From Embiotoca jacksoni (taxonomy: Eukaryota; Chordata; Actinopteri; Embiotocidae), in contig JAKOON010000013.1 of the NCBI GenBank assembly GCA_022577435.1, positions 17,874,012-17,938,011 on the forward strand: a DNA stretch of 64,000 nucleotides. The letters run 5' to 3'. The notes under the pieces are model-generated. The model ran no database searches. It had not been told where the DNA came from and saw only the letters and a program-made list of their open reading frames with translations. The position numbers were made by a program, and so were the translations under genes. This document shows positions 1 through 11,740 of the stretch, one piece after another; position 1 is the first letter of the stretch; each line of letters opens with the position of its first letter.

Positions 1-1418
1 GACGGGACTCTTTTTCAAAGCATATCATTTGATCTACTGTACTGCAACCCAGCAAAAGCGTGTAATTGACATGATACACGATACACAATAACTATTGGAG
101 CCATCTTGACATGAGAATCACATGTTTTGCTTTAGTGGATGGGCGTGTCTAGTACACGCTTTGCCGTGATACCGACTTAAGACTGACTTAAGAATGGCTT
201 TCTTACTCCCTGCTGCACAGAAGGACTGAGGAGAGTGAAGATGAAACGGAAATCCTGGAGGGTGAAACTAGATCCTGCAGGTGGAGGCTGTGGTGAAGGT
301 GCAGCTGATTCACGTGGATCACAGCACGGTAATGATACAGCAGTTGCAGCAGCAGCAGCAGCAGAGAGTATAACACCTTAAATAGAAAAAATGTATTGCA
401 AAAAGTGTACGGGGTTGGACCACATGGATGATATCTACCATCACTGTACAGAATTGGGTTTCGTTTAATGGTCTATATTAAAGTAAAAGACGCATATTGT
501 TATGTAAATCAAGGCAATTCATATAAAAAAAAAAACCATAATCAACAGCCCATCTGTTTTGAAATTGTCTGTCTTCTTCATATTAAATCTGAAATAAATA
601 TTATACGCTTTGCTTTGATTTTGCCGAAAAATAAATCCTGAGAAATGAAATCACTGACATAGAAAAATTTAGCTGGCTGTATTTAACACATAATTATAAC
701 AATATATATGATTAATGGACAATACATTGAAGTAAGAAATAATCCAGTTTATTTGCCTCGAATAACAAACTTGCTCGACACAGATTTTGAAAACATTAGC
801 TGCAGCGAAGTTACAATAAAAGGCCGGACATTATGGACCTACTGAGGTTCGTACTTGATCAAAATTTAACTTCAGAAACCTGAGGCCTGTTTATGACTTT
901 TAAAATATTGTTTCTTAATGTCAGTTGAGAGAAAAAGCTATGTATGTAATCAAGAACTGTCTATGCAGGTAATTTTATTAAAAAGGTCTTTGTGAAGAAG
1001 GACAAACGGGCCACTGGCAGATTACGTCAAATGATTTTAAACTTACTGAAGTGGTTAAACATAAACTTGCATAAATAATAGGGTTTGATATTTAGCTGCA
1101 AGTAATATGTGTAAATGTCTAAAGGTCCAGGCACTGGACTTCTTACAGGCATCGTGAAAAATCTCAGATTTTGTTACGGTTTTAAAAACATTAAACCCTT
1201 CATTAAAGACATGAAAGAAAAAACAAAAGACAGCTGAATGTATTATTCTACCTGCATGTCACATTAGCATAACAGAAAAACAACAGTCTGTGTCGGTATT
1301 GTGAGACAGCTGCTTGTGGTTTGTTTTGTATATGTTTCTTTTTTTCTCTTTTGAATATCCGCACCATTACATTGTGGGTGTGTTGTCTTCGGACAAACTA
1401 AAGCCAAAACGAGCAAAA
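1..1418. other. AT-rich noncoding DNA (putative KNDC1 intron 1)
   Basis: No exon-like open frame with splice sites is visible on either strand. A short CAG-type run lies near 343-363. The stretch lies downstream, on the minus strand, of the exon called KNDC1 exon 1, so it is inferred to be intronic. Confidence 0.4.
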
Positions 1419-2647
1419 CAAGGGTGGATCAAGAGGTTCAAGGACTGTTCCTGTTGCACGTGAACGGTGAACAGCAGTGGGACACGCACAGAGCAAAGGG
1501 AAGATAGAACCTTTGTGAGAAAGTGTGCAGAGTTTTGTCACTTGATCAACACCAGCACCTGAGTTACACACTTTTATGTGACTCCTGGTCATCTGCCATT
1601 TTTACAGGCACCCGAGAGCACACATCAAAGTTTGTGCCAATTGTTTAGGGAACGGAAAGAAGTCGAAAGGAGACAAATCTGGCCAGTAGGGGCTTTGGGG
1701 AGCAGCAACCGTGTTGTTGGAGAACACTTGTGCCATGGTGCTGCAGTTCAGGTTGTTTGCACTGAATGTTTTCTCTCAGACGGCTCCGAACATCACGGTA
1801 GAACTCGTCACTGACAGTCCGACCACAAATTCACGGTGCACAATCCCACGGATGTCAAAGAAAACCCACCAGGTTGGTCGCGCTTCCGAGCTGATGCGAC
1901 TTTTCCGGTCTTGGACAGTGTGGAGGTATTTCACATTTCCTGTTATAATTTATAATATTACATATTATTAACACATCTAACATAGCATAACATACTATTA
2001 TAGCAGCTTATATATTTCCACTCTGTTGTAAGACTATTAAAGTGACTTATGGCAGAACTGAAACCATATACACTTCCTGCTAGTCACAAACAACATTAAA
2101 TGTGACTTACGATATGAGTGAAACAAGCTGGATGTATGTGCTCAGCACTTATCCATACTGTATATGGACCTATGTATGGATTCTGTGAAATAACGTCCCA
2201 GCCCACTTCTATGCAAAGTCAGTTTATAAAAACTGTCTTCGTGTTTGTATAATCGGTAGAACTTCAATGCCTAGCAAGTGATAAACTTCCCCCCACGCCT
2301 CATGTTCAAATAAATAATTATTTAATATTGATCTTCGACTCCATCCTCATCTGTGACCTGTCTCCTCAGATTGACCACCGCAACAGTGACGTTCTCAAAA
2401 CATCTCTCCAGGCTCATCGCTGTGGATTATCTAAAACATCTCAAGGGCTTTGTAGTAGGTTTTCCGAGTTTGACACAAAATTGCATGTTCCCCCTCCGCT
2501 CATGTCCGTGGAGAAATTGCCAATGGGCCACAACAGTGGTCACAAAAATGTGTGGAACTCGGGCGCTGATGATCAAGCGACAAAACTCGGAATGAATACT
2601 AACCAAGGTTATAGCTTGGGCCTGCGCGTCACTGTTCTGCGCATATA
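1419..2647 (-). mobile_element. Degraded mariner-like (Tc1/mariner) element, copy A
   Basis: The left end (about 1419-1592) and the reverse complement of 2540-2647 match each other, including the shared core ACTCAGGTGCTG / ACTCGGGCGCTG followed by TGATCAAG. They therefore behave as long terminal inverted repeats. Between them, the minus strand carries fragments of a mariner transposase in the expected N-to-C order. The same terminal sequence recurs in the second copy at 32.4 kb. The element's right tip is interrupted at 2648 by a Tc1 element. An AT-rich block (about 1940-2330) between the coding fragments looks unrelated. The outer boundaries are estimates. Confidence 0.65.
1605..2505 (-). 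pseudogene. Mariner-type transposase pseudogene (copy A)
   Basis: Read on the minus strand from about 2500, the first fragment gives MQFCVKLGK, then after a stop and frameshift MSLERCFEN, resembling the N-terminal helix-turn-helix of mariner transposases of the GVQW3/FLJ37770 type. A later fragment (about 1820-1720) reads EFYRDVRSRLRENIQCKQPE. The fragment at about 1700-1630 reads YWPDLSPFDFFPFPK, the hallmark third-catalytic-residue region of mariner (PDLxPxDF). These blocks lie in three frames and are separated by stops and an insertion, so no functional enzyme is possible. Normal transposases of this family are about 340 residues. Confidence 0.65.
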
Positions 2648-3573
2648 CAGTGCATCCAGAAAGTATTCACAGCGTTTCACTTTTTCCACATTTTGTTATA
2701 TTACAGCCTTATTCCAAAATGGATTAAATTCATTTTTTTCCCTCAAAATTCTACACACTGTCAGACCATGAGAAACTAAATTCTCTGGTCTGATGAAACA
2801 AAGATTGAACTCTTTGGCCTGAATGCCAAGCTTCATGTCTGGAGGAAACCAGGCACCGCTCATCACCTGGCCAATACCACCTCTACGGTGAAGCATGGTG
2901 GTGGCAGCATCATGCTGTGGGGATGTTTTTCAGCAGCAGGAACTGGGAGACTAGTTAGGATGGAGGGAAAGATGAATGCAGCAATGTACAGAGACATCCT
3001 TGATGAGAACCTTCTCCAGAGCGCTCTGGACCTCAGACTGGGGCGAAGGTTCATCTTCCAACAGGACAACGACCCGAAGCACACAGCCAAGATAACAAAG
3101 GAGTGTCTTCGGGACAACTCTGTGAATGTCTTTGAGAGGCCCAGCCAGAGCCCAGACTTGAACCCGATTGAACATCTCTGGAGAGATCTGAAAATGGCTG
3201 TGCACCGATGCTCCCCATCCAACCTGATGGAACTTGAGAGGTCCTGCAAAGAAGAATGGGAGAAACTGCCCAAGAATAGGTGCCAAGCCTGTAGCATCAT
3301 ACTCAAAAAGACTTGAGGCTGTAATTTCTGCCAAAGGTGCTTCAACAAAGTATTGAGCAAAGGCTGTGAATACTTATGTACGTGTTATATTTTTGTTCTT
3401 TATTTTTAATAGATTTGCAAACATTTTAAACAAACTATTTTCACTTTGTCATTATGGGGTATTGCGTGTAGAATTTTGAGGAAAAAAATGAATTTAATCC
3501 ATTTTGGAATAAGACTGTAACATAACAAAATGTGGAAAAAGTGAAGCGCTGTGAATACTTTCCGGATGCACTG
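2648..3573 (+). mobile_element. Internally deleted Tc1-like transposon
   Basis: Inverted repeats of about 110 bp (2648-2757 and 3466-3573) start CAGTGCATCC and differ at only about five positions. A TA dinucleotide precedes the left end, as expected for Tc1 target duplication; the right flank reads CA, so that side has mutated. The element is 926 bp against roughly 1.6 kb for full Tc1 elements. The DNA-binding N-terminal half of the transposase is missing, the deletion joining just after the left repeat near 2760. It sits inside the right end of an older mariner element. Confidence 0.92.
2786..3316 (+). pseudogene. Tc1 transposase, catalytic half only
   Basis: The open frame begins at WSDETKIELFG (first catalytic D) and continues through KHGGGSIMLWGCF, FQQDNDPKHTA (second D, codon at 3065) and SPDLNPIEHLWRDLK (E codon at 3170). 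The second D and the E are 35 codons apart, so the DD34E signature of Tc1 is intact. A stop lies immediately upstream in frame (2777-2779), and the paired helix-turn-helix DNA-binding region and nuclear localisation segment are absent. This fragment (176 codons) should be inactive, although its catalytic core has no internal stop. Confidence 0.88.
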
Positions 3574-6500
3574 CACATATTTGGAACCCGGCGATGTTAT
3601 TTCAGAGGGTGGATCTAACCTCTGATCTGGTAGTTGGAGATCCCCGAGGTGAGATATTAAAAATCAAATGAAAAAAATCTAATGAAAAAGAACAACGCTT
3701 TGAAACAGAGTTCAGAGTGATATCTACCTTTTCTATCTCACAGTAAAATCCTAAATCTTCAAATATGCTGTTAATCTGTAGCGGTTTAACTGCAGACAGA
3801 TGTCTCCTACTTCACCGTGACATCCACTCTCAGTGTTTGTGCACTCGAGGGTTCAGTATTCCACATCAGCCACGCAACTCCCCTACGTACATTTCACGTT
3901 GGATCACATTTGGCTTCGAAACCCCATGTGATGTCACAAATCCTGCTGGTTAGGCTCAAATCTAAGGCGGGTACAGAACCTTTCCCCCCATCGACCCCCT
4001 GTCTCTGCGCATCACTTTATACTGTATCAAGTTGAGAAACAAAAAGCAAAACATGTTTTTTTTAAAAATTTATTTTGATGACAGATTTATCTCGGTGCCA
4101 ACAGGACATCAAAGTCCCCGTAGGTTACCACGTTTCCTGTCCCCTCACATTATGAACTGTGCTTGTAAACTGGTGCCGCGTCGCACACCTTGTTTGCCTG
4201 AACTTGCTCGAAGGCTTCACTTCGATGTCGCACATGCTGACTGAGTCTGACCAAAATAAAAACGGTCATGTTGACACTTGACTCTCACTGTCATTATTGA
4301 CCAACGTTTTCACAGACTGGTTTTCAAAATAAGGCAAAACTCGGTCAAGTGGGGAGAGGACACACATCCAAAAGTCATTAATACTACTCTATGCTCTGCT
4401 TTGGAAATCGGCTGATTTGTGGAATGAATGAAATTAGACTAAAAAGGTGAATCCAAACTTTATGGTTGCGTCTGCTCTGAAGTTTGAAGAACTGTGCATA
4501 AAGGGCTGCTTTATCTATAGTCTTTAAGGCATTACAAAATATGCTAACCCTCATTACAAACAGCAACATGAGCAGCGCCCTAATTTTGACTCTGAATTTT
4601 CCACCGTAGTAAGGACATTTGGTGCACTAAGTACATGAAATCCTGCACAAAAACGCAGTAAACCACACATGAATTTAAGGTCAGGCTTGAATCCAGACAC
4701 CCACATGAACACACTGCATTATCTATGATCTACTATTTGCAAATAGCCCCATTTATTGTGGTAGAAAGAATGAGCTCAGAGATTCCATGCAGCATCCAGC
4801 AGAATGCTGCGGTCTGATTAATGCAGTTTCTTCTGTCCGGTTTGCGAGTGAGCACAAAAGCTGGCCTCAACTCAGACGGAGGGGTGGAAGAGGGGAGTGT
4901 AGGGGGCGTCACAAAGCAGTGCTTGTCTCAGACTATATCCAGCAGTTTAACTACCATGAACAGCTTCTTTTCCTTTTATGACATTATTTATATCACACAA
5001 GAGCATCTCTCAACGGGAACTTATTTTTACGTATAGCTGTGAAAGTTTTAATGCCGGTTATTCTCTGGTATTGAAAAGCTCTGCTCTCACTTACAATCAC
5101 TGCATTCTCCCCGATTGCATGAGAAGTGCCTATCTGTCGAGATTGATGTCAGTCTTGTCGATGCAGGAGAGTTGCAGCAGATTGGGAACAAAGCATGTTT
5201 GTGTGATCAAGTAGGGTAGAGCACAATTACAGGGCAGTAAAGTGCCACTTCAAGCAGCAGCAGCGGCAGCAGCAGCAGCAGCAGCAGCAGCCCCAGAAAT
5301 AGGCGGTTTCCCCTGAGAACATTGCAGGGGAAAGCTCGTCTCGCTCAACCCCTCAAGTTAAATGTGCTGTCCTATATAAGTTTGCCTCTGAGCTCCAAAG
5401 TTCTGATGAGACTGGTGGCGTGTTGCATGTCTTTGCATTCTGGGACTGAGAGGAACGGTGAAAGGGAGGGCCGGTATACACAGTAAGATGCTTACTGAGG
5501 CAGTGGGGTTAGAAGTTGACAATGTTCCGGTCTTAAAGTAATAGCAATAAATGAGGGGTTAACTAGCTGTTCACATTGTCAGTCATCATGGCCAGTGAGG
5601 GTGGCAACATCCACGGCACAGTAGTGGTCCCTAATTGCATTCAGTTTATCCGTGGCTCTAATGAGAGTCTGATTCCACAAAATGAAGTCAATATCAACCA
5701 AAGTTAAAAACATTTTTACCGCAAAAATCGGCTCAACAAACGCCGTCCGCTGCTGAGGCTTCGTATGAACTTCAAATCAACTTTGGAATACATTTTTAAA
5801 CACAGCAAAGATTACGATTAATCATCCACCGGAAGCTTTTTAGGAGAAGACCTCTCATTGACCGAGGAAGGAATGATTAAAGCAAACAAAAACTGATTCA
5901 TTGTACAGAAAGGCCTGATCTACATGTTCCCTTTCTTAAGTTATTATTGAGTTACAATTTTGAGTTTACAATTCAAAATCAAGGTTCAAGCTAGTCAATA
6001 AAGTAATGTAACTCTGTAAAGTAGCATAAAACACCACTACTAAAGGACAGAACAGTGATACTCCATTACATTTCAGAGTGAAATCTAGCTTTTCAAAGAA
6101 TCACATTTATAAAGTGAATTTGCTTGTTTTTTTATCTTATGACAGCAAACAAAAGAAAAAAAATGTGTGGTTTGGGGTCTTAGTCTGATGTGGTGTCAGC
6201 ATTTCCACCAAAGAGCGATACACCCTGTAAACTTCTTAAGACAAGCAGAATTATAATAGAATATGAATTATAATCAAATGCATGTTGCAGCTAAAACTTC
6301 TGTACTTTTGCTGTAGTATAATTGTAAAAGCAGGAGATTTACTTATTTTTTAGTTTATTTTGACTTAAGTAAAACTTCTGCCAATTCTTTTGACAGCAGG
6401 AAGCTGCATAGATGTTGGACAGTGCATATGACCAATGCAGTATGTTAATTGCCATCTGAGACCTGTGCAGACCTTTACACAATACATGGGCAAAGTTTGG

Positions 6501-6809
6501 CTGAGGTACAATCAAATATTCTACTAATCTAAGGACACGAGAGAGCCTCAGTAACTTTACATCCTGAACAGATTAAGTACCATAAAGTCCTTCACAGTGG
6601 TCTATTTAACTCAATAGGACAGTTTAACAGGAAACACAAAAAGATTGATGACAGTATCTGCAAACTATGCTTTTATAAAAATACCCAATAAAGTGCCAAT
6701 TTACCCAATATATAATTTGGGTCAGTGAAAACAATCAAGCCTCATATTATTCATGAAATAAATCACACTATCCAGTGATAACTTCTCCCAGTAGAAAGCA
6801 GTTGCTCAC
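3574..6809. other. Noncoding stretch, putative KNDC1 intron 1
   Basis: No exon with plausible splice sites was recognised. The first bases after 3573 would be the continuation of the mariner right end. The only clear structure is the trinucleotide run at 5253-5290; the rest is AT-rich unique-looking sequence. Confidence 0.4.
5253..5290. repeat. (CAG)n trinucleotide repeat
   Basis: About twelve CAG units with one CGG interruption. It lies in noncoding sequence and is not part of any supported reading frame. Confidence 0.9.
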
Positions 6810-6908
6810 CTCATCTTCCAGCAGTGGAGGCAGATGTTCCAGGTCATAATCTCTCTCTTCAGATCTCCCAAAGTATGTGACCGCAGCATCACTTCCGGAA
6901 GTCTCCAT
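6810..6908 (-). CDS. kndc1: KNDC1 first coding exon (partial gene)
   Basis: KNDC1 (v-KIND) is a vertebrate brain protein with kinase-like KIND domains and a C-terminal RasGEF; it is known for binding MAP2 and restraining dendrite growth. This exon gives 33 codons from an ATG at 6908 to a consensus donor (GAG|GTGAGC, 6810/6809) in phase 0. The segment DYDLEHLPPLLEDE resembles the short acidic N-terminus just before the first KIND domain of mammalian KNDC1 (DFEPLPTLPEDE, from memory). Position supports the call: it is the next gene after ADGRA1 on the same strand, as in human. The exon lies in a GC-rich block. The frame stays open upstream to an ATG at 7130, so a longer N-terminus is possible. 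No KIND or RasGEF exon is in the window; those should lie left of position 1. Confidence 0.68.
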
Positions 6909-7360
6909 TGCACCAACTTTGACTCCGTCAAGTAGTGAAACGAATGCGTGTCCAGACAACAGTGTTTCCAGTCGAGACAGATGGCATGTCTGAGCTGTCA
7001 GGGTACACCGAGCACCGGCGGAGGTTCGAGTCTTCTCTGCAGTCCGGCAGCCGGTCGACGGCCGCTGCGGGACACTCGGGTCCAAAACCGAGCACCGGAG
7101 GGGGGAGAGCACCGGGTAAAAGCAGAACAACGCGTCTGAGGCGGCGGCGGCGGCGGCTGCCCGCGGCGTGCTACTGGTGGTGGAGGCGGGGGTGCTGGCC
7201 GGTGTTGGAGGCTGTCATGGCTACAACACCTCCACAGAAACAGGCGACACGCTGAAGGCGAGCACGAGCTGCAGCTCCGAGTCCGCTCCCCTCCCCGTGC
7301 ACGAGCCAGCGCTGGCAGGGAGGAGAGCCGCTGCCCGCATGCTACAGCCTGCATGCTACA
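6909..7360 (-). promoter_or_regulatory. CpG-rich promoter / 5' UTR region of putative KNDC1
   Basis: This is the most CpG-dense block between the left edge and the ADGRA1 last exon, in otherwise AT-rich surroundings. It includes a (CGG)6-type run at 7140-7157 and many CG dinucleotides at 7010-7340. It sits immediately upstream of the minus-strand exon at 6810-6908, as a housekeeping or neuronal CpG-island promoter would. No TATA box was recognised. Long open frames on both strands here reflect the base composition. Confidence 0.55.
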
Positions 7361-7744
7361 GCTGGCTCCACGCCTCCGTTCACAGAGCTTTTTTTTTTTT
7401 ACCGACTCATATTCATCACTTATCCTTATTATCTCTTCTCATTCCCGTTATCTGGCTTTGCTTGAGCTGCCATGTCACTGATGTGTCCGTTTTATTATTC
7501 CTCTACAGTATTTTGCAATGCGATCTTTGTGAAGCCTCCACAGGCTCCACAACCTCCTAAGTTATTAATTACCTTGCTTCTGGGATGTTCATCTCCTGCA
7601 ATCTGTCAGAATGAATCTGGCATTTAAAAGTTATCCTTGATATCGTTCTGGCTTTTCCTTCATCCTCATGGATAACATTTTTTCACAACATGAACAATAG
7701 GTTACAGTCAAGTTTTCAGGCTTTGACAGGCTGCCATCATTGTG

Positions 7745-7925
7745 AAAAGTTTTGGATCAATGTACCATCTGACCTGTTCAAGGCACCAGTTTGGGAAGAA
7801 AAAAGTCGGGGGATGAATTGAATCAATAACATTTGTCTTCCTGGGATCATGAATGTCTACAGCTTTGTGCCAATCCATCAAGTATAAATGGAGTTTTGCT
7901 GAACTGCTGGTTGATGAGACAAGAT
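7745..7925 (-). repeat. Diverged interspersed repeat (teleost 'CATGAATGTCT' family)
   Basis: The block contains CTGGGATCATGAATGTCTAC followed by GCCAATCCATC. It is paralogous to the copy at 8150-8345 (GGGGATCATGAGTGTCTGAA). I recognise the pattern as a dispersed noncoding repeat common in percomorph fish, probably a non-autonomous DNA element. Boundaries are approximate. Confidence 0.45.
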
Positions 7926-8149
7926 TCTTTATGTAGCACCTTTCATACACTGCAATCACTCAACGTGTTTTACAAATGAGAGAATACAGGAAGGTCTTAA
8001 AGTAAAATTCTAAATTTGAAAAGGTGTATTGAAAACATGATTAAAGCAATTGATCAACAAAAAGACATTTAACAAATGAAATGTTTTAGATTGAGTTTAA
8101 AGCCGGCTAGAATAACAATGTTTTCAGCTTTGTTTAAAAAATGTCTAGT

Positions 8150-8345
8150 GTCTAGTAGATTCGACTGAGTTTGGAATTTCCAAACTCATTGCAATCATTC
8201 CTCTGGGGATCATGAGTGTCTGAATCAAATTCCATATCCATTTCATAGTTGTTGAGATATTTTAATCTGGATGAAAGTGGTGGACAGAACAAACCAACAT
8301 GGCCATCCTGAAAGCCACACAGCTCATGGATAAAAGCAAAAAAAC
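8150..8345 (-). repeat. Second copy of the 'CATGAATGTCT' interspersed repeat
   Basis: It carries GGGGATCATGAGTGTCTGAA, then GTTGTTGAGATATTTTAATC and TGGATGAAAGTGGTGGACAG. The last two modules recur at about 11340-11375 (TTTTTGAGATATTTCAGTC, CTGGACTGAAGTGGTAAACA), so several related fragments lie within 4 kb. Confidence 0.5.
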
Positions 8346-9884
8346 ACATTTACTCATAATTAATGTGATGTCGTTTTCTTGGTGTACATGTCATCCATAG
8401 CACTTTTAGGACTTCTCATCTGCAGTGGCTCAAAATGAAGTATGGAGAATCATTCCTGACTGACTGGAAGTAGTGATTTGACAAATCCCAACAAGTTTAG
8501 AATATTTATCTAACTGAGCAAACTCTGTGGCGCAGTTAAAAACTCCAGAAAAAGCTTCTAAATGGATCTTGGCTTGCTCAGTTGTCAAGAATAAACTGTC
8601 CTGCTTGTATACAATATTTACGCAAGGGTCTGTCAAAACTGACAGTCCCACTTGTAAACTGAAAATAATTAGTCCCTAAATGCACTGACAGTGTGTTCTG
8701 TGGATTACCCAGAGCAAACCTGACATCCTTTCTCAAAAGAGACGTTATTTAGCAGTCTACTAATAATTGCAGAAAATCCCCACAAACGACATTTCAATAA
8801 CTTTTTGTACTGGGGTGGAAGCAAATACCTCTAAACATGGACAAGATAGGGCCAAAGCTATATGCATAGAAGCCATTAGAGTTCATTGTACTGTGCAATG
8901 ACATTTGGTTTGTAAAAATAACTGTTGCCCTCAGTTTTCATGGTGACTTCTTTTGGAGAAAGCCAGCTTGTCTGTGAGAGTACACCAATACAGCAATAGT
9001 TCAATCAGGGGAGACTTGATCGAAGTGAACGATTAGATTGTATTGTCATGTGCAAAAATGTGTACAAATATGTGAGGGTCTTTGGTGTTTAGACCCTATT
9101 GTGAGGTCATCGTATTTAAAGTGAGTAAAGCAGTGCGTAAATTGTGGGCGGACCATTTGCCTCGACCGCTTGGGTTGAGGGGAGAGCAGAGAGAGAAAAG
9201 GACAGCCCAGAGAGAAATGTCGATAAACACTGGGTGCTGGAGTAGAGGACTCTGATGAGCTCGACCTGGGCACTGCATATGAAGACTGGGGGTAAATGGG
9301 GGTTGCACAGAATCGCCTTGATATGAAAACTAATGCAGATTAAAATTTTGACAGCAATGAAAAGAGGGCTTGATAAAGATCGTGGTAAAATTTGTTTACA
9401 AAAAATGCCCATAGTGGTTGATTAGAAGAAGCGCCCGTGAGGTAGTCCTCCTGATTTAAATTATGCTGAACCTGCATTTGCATCTCATAGCTTTAGCCTG
9501 TTTTACCAGAATGGTTGAAACATGGAAACTCCCTCGAGCAGTGGTTTCCATCCTTTTAGCGTGCAGCCCTTGAAACAAACGTTTACTTGCAGCCCATCCT
9601 CCATAGTTGTTGATGTCTGTAATTTGTGTGTGTTATTTGAGCAATGTTTAGAAAAGATCTTGTTGCTCATAAGAATAAACAATGGAACAAAGATGGTTAA
9701 AGACATTCTGATTTCCTTTTCTGTTAAACATCTCCCAACCCTCTCGAAGCTCCTCAGCCGTGTAACCCTCCCTGCTTTCACATTACAAATGCAGCCACAC
9801 TCTTGCACTCTTGTTCTAGTTCAATACTATTTACACACGCTCTGATCCATCTTAATTGCACACTCCATTCGAACATCATCTTGT

Positions 9885-10290
9885 GCTGTGTCTGAGTCAT
9901 GATGGAAAGCCTGTTTGGGTGCCAGCTGAGTTCAGGGTGGCGCTGAATGAGATTGCTATTACGCCGGCGGTGCCCCGTGGCTGCTGAGCAGTGATAGAGA
10001 AGCCTCTCTGGCCAGGCGGAGGGGAACCGCTATTAGATTTGTTGACTGCTCGGCTCTCTGGCATGTTGAGATAATGGAGGGAAATAATTTTACTTTAGCA
10101 GCCAGGCAATTAATGCGATCATACATATTCTGCCATATCCCCTCAATGACTTATTAGCGGAGAACAAAGCAGTCTATTTGATCCTTGTTGGCACAGTGCA
10201 GTGGCCAAGTGAGAGATACATTCAGAAGGTATTTCATCTTCAAAAGGATTAGCTTCTAATGTGGAAATACTGCAGAGCTCCTTGCTGCCG
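9885..10290. promoter_or_regulatory. Candidate conserved noncoding element
   Basis: A repeat-free block of balanced composition includes the homeodomain-like core CAGGCAATTAATGCGATCAT and runs such as CCCTCAATGACTTATTAGCG. The texture is like that of vertebrate developmental enhancers (dense mixed motifs, no simple repeats, no open frame). It lies about 3 kb upstream of the KNDC1 promoter. This is inference from appearance only. Confidence 0.33.
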
Positions 10291-11329
10291 GCAACAGCTG
10301 AATCATTTACAGTGAGACAACTCTTGGCAGAGATGAGCTCGACATTTTAATCTGAAGTCATCTCAAAGTGTTATGACTGCTCAGTTAAGTCTATTTTCAT
10401 ATTTTAGACATGAATGTACTTCCTTTCGTCTGTCCTTATTTGGTTATGTTTGGATGAGAAGATGGCCACTTTTGGCCATTTCACGATTTTCTGCCAGCTG
10501 CTATGACCTGATAAGTACCAAATTCTCCTTATATGATTTAATTTTGGGATGTTGCCTCACCTCAGGTCATCAGAAGCTGCAAATAAAACTAACAATAACA
10601 TTTTATTCCACTCTAATGCAGAGAGCTGGTGATGATGAGAGGCATTTTCATAGAGCGTAGTCCTAAATGAAGGGAGGAGACAGGACAGGACTCCCTGGAG
10701 TCAAAATGCTGCTGCTGCTGATGGAGTGGTATAACCAGCGGATGGATGTTTAAAACAAAGTGGTGATGGAGAGCAGGAGGGTTGTGCAATTGTAGGCAAA
10801 AAGCAAAATGGAGAGTACCAGTCATGTTTAAACAATGGGAAGGAGGGATTGTTTGGCTGTGGAAACGTAGGCAGAAAGATCATTGGACACGTTTGGTGAT
10901 GTCAAAATTGCAAAATATTTTTGACAAAGTGGGAGAGCAAAGGTGACAGACAACATAGAGAAGCAAAAATAGTACATATTCAACCATAGAGATAAAGACA
11001 GAACAGGAGAGGACAGATCAGCCTTATTTAACTTCAGCTTGAACTGCATGACAAAAACAAAGACAATATGTACTATTAGTTTTGGGTCCTATGGGTCCCC
11101 CATACGTACATGGGATAAGTTTTCGAGACTCTTCAAGGATTATTGACATGTCGCCAAGCAGAACCAACAGTGCACAGCCAGAGAAGATACATGCATATTC
11201 ACACATTTACAAATAATAGCTAACAAGATTGATGTTAAAAGGTATAATGTTTACCATGTCCTCCATCTCCATATTTTGTCCACAGTCTTGGTCATAACAC
11301 AATATAACAATTTGACTTGATGATAACAA

Positions 11330-11420
11330 ACAGTTCAATAGTTTTTGAGATATTTCAGTCTGGACTGAAGTGGTAAACAGGCTGACTGACCTACAGTCTG
11401 TCAAGGAGGCAATGTGGATA
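11330..11420 (-). repeat. Fragment of the same interspersed repeat
   Basis: It contains the TTTTTGAGATATTTCAGTC and CTGGACTGAAGTGGTAAACA modules shared with the copy at 8150-8345. The fragment lacks the ATCATGAATGTCT module, so it is truncated or diverged. Confidence 0.42.
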
Positions 11421-11740
11421 AAAACACATTTTAACTTTGTTGGAAACATTGGCTTTATTTTTTTGGTTGGTTGATTAATCATTACAGTGGTTAGTTCAGT
11501 CCTCATATTTCAGGAAGCAGGATATAACAATAATTTAGCCCACACATTCAAAATGACGCTGACCAACAGTGGCCTCATTGCTGGACTTGTTTGTGATGAA
11601 ATATATATTGTAGACCTGGCCAAGTATTTACATTCAATTTTGATCAACAAAACTGTGCCAAGGCTGGCATGAATGCCATAAACCAGAGTTGTGTCTCTGC
11701 CAAAATCCTGTGTGCACCTCCAAATCTTCAAATACATGTT

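Larger units (their letters stand above)
7361..9880. other. Intergenic DNA with old interspersed repeats
   Basis: No coding exon recognised. Apart from the two diverged repeat copies listed separately (7745-7925 and 8150-8345), it appears unique and AT-rich. Confidence 0.4.

Noticed and set aside
2863..3360. 165-codon minus-strand frame across the Tc1 element
   Set aside because: It is the reverse-strand shadow of the transposase; the plus-strand frame carries the DD34E motifs.
5253..5290. Polyglutamine-coding exon
   Set aside because: No splice sites or extended open frame surround the CAG run.
7168..7560. 130-codon plus-strand open frame
   Set aside because: It lies antisense in the CpG-rich 5' region of the putative KNDC1 and shows no domain or conserved motif.
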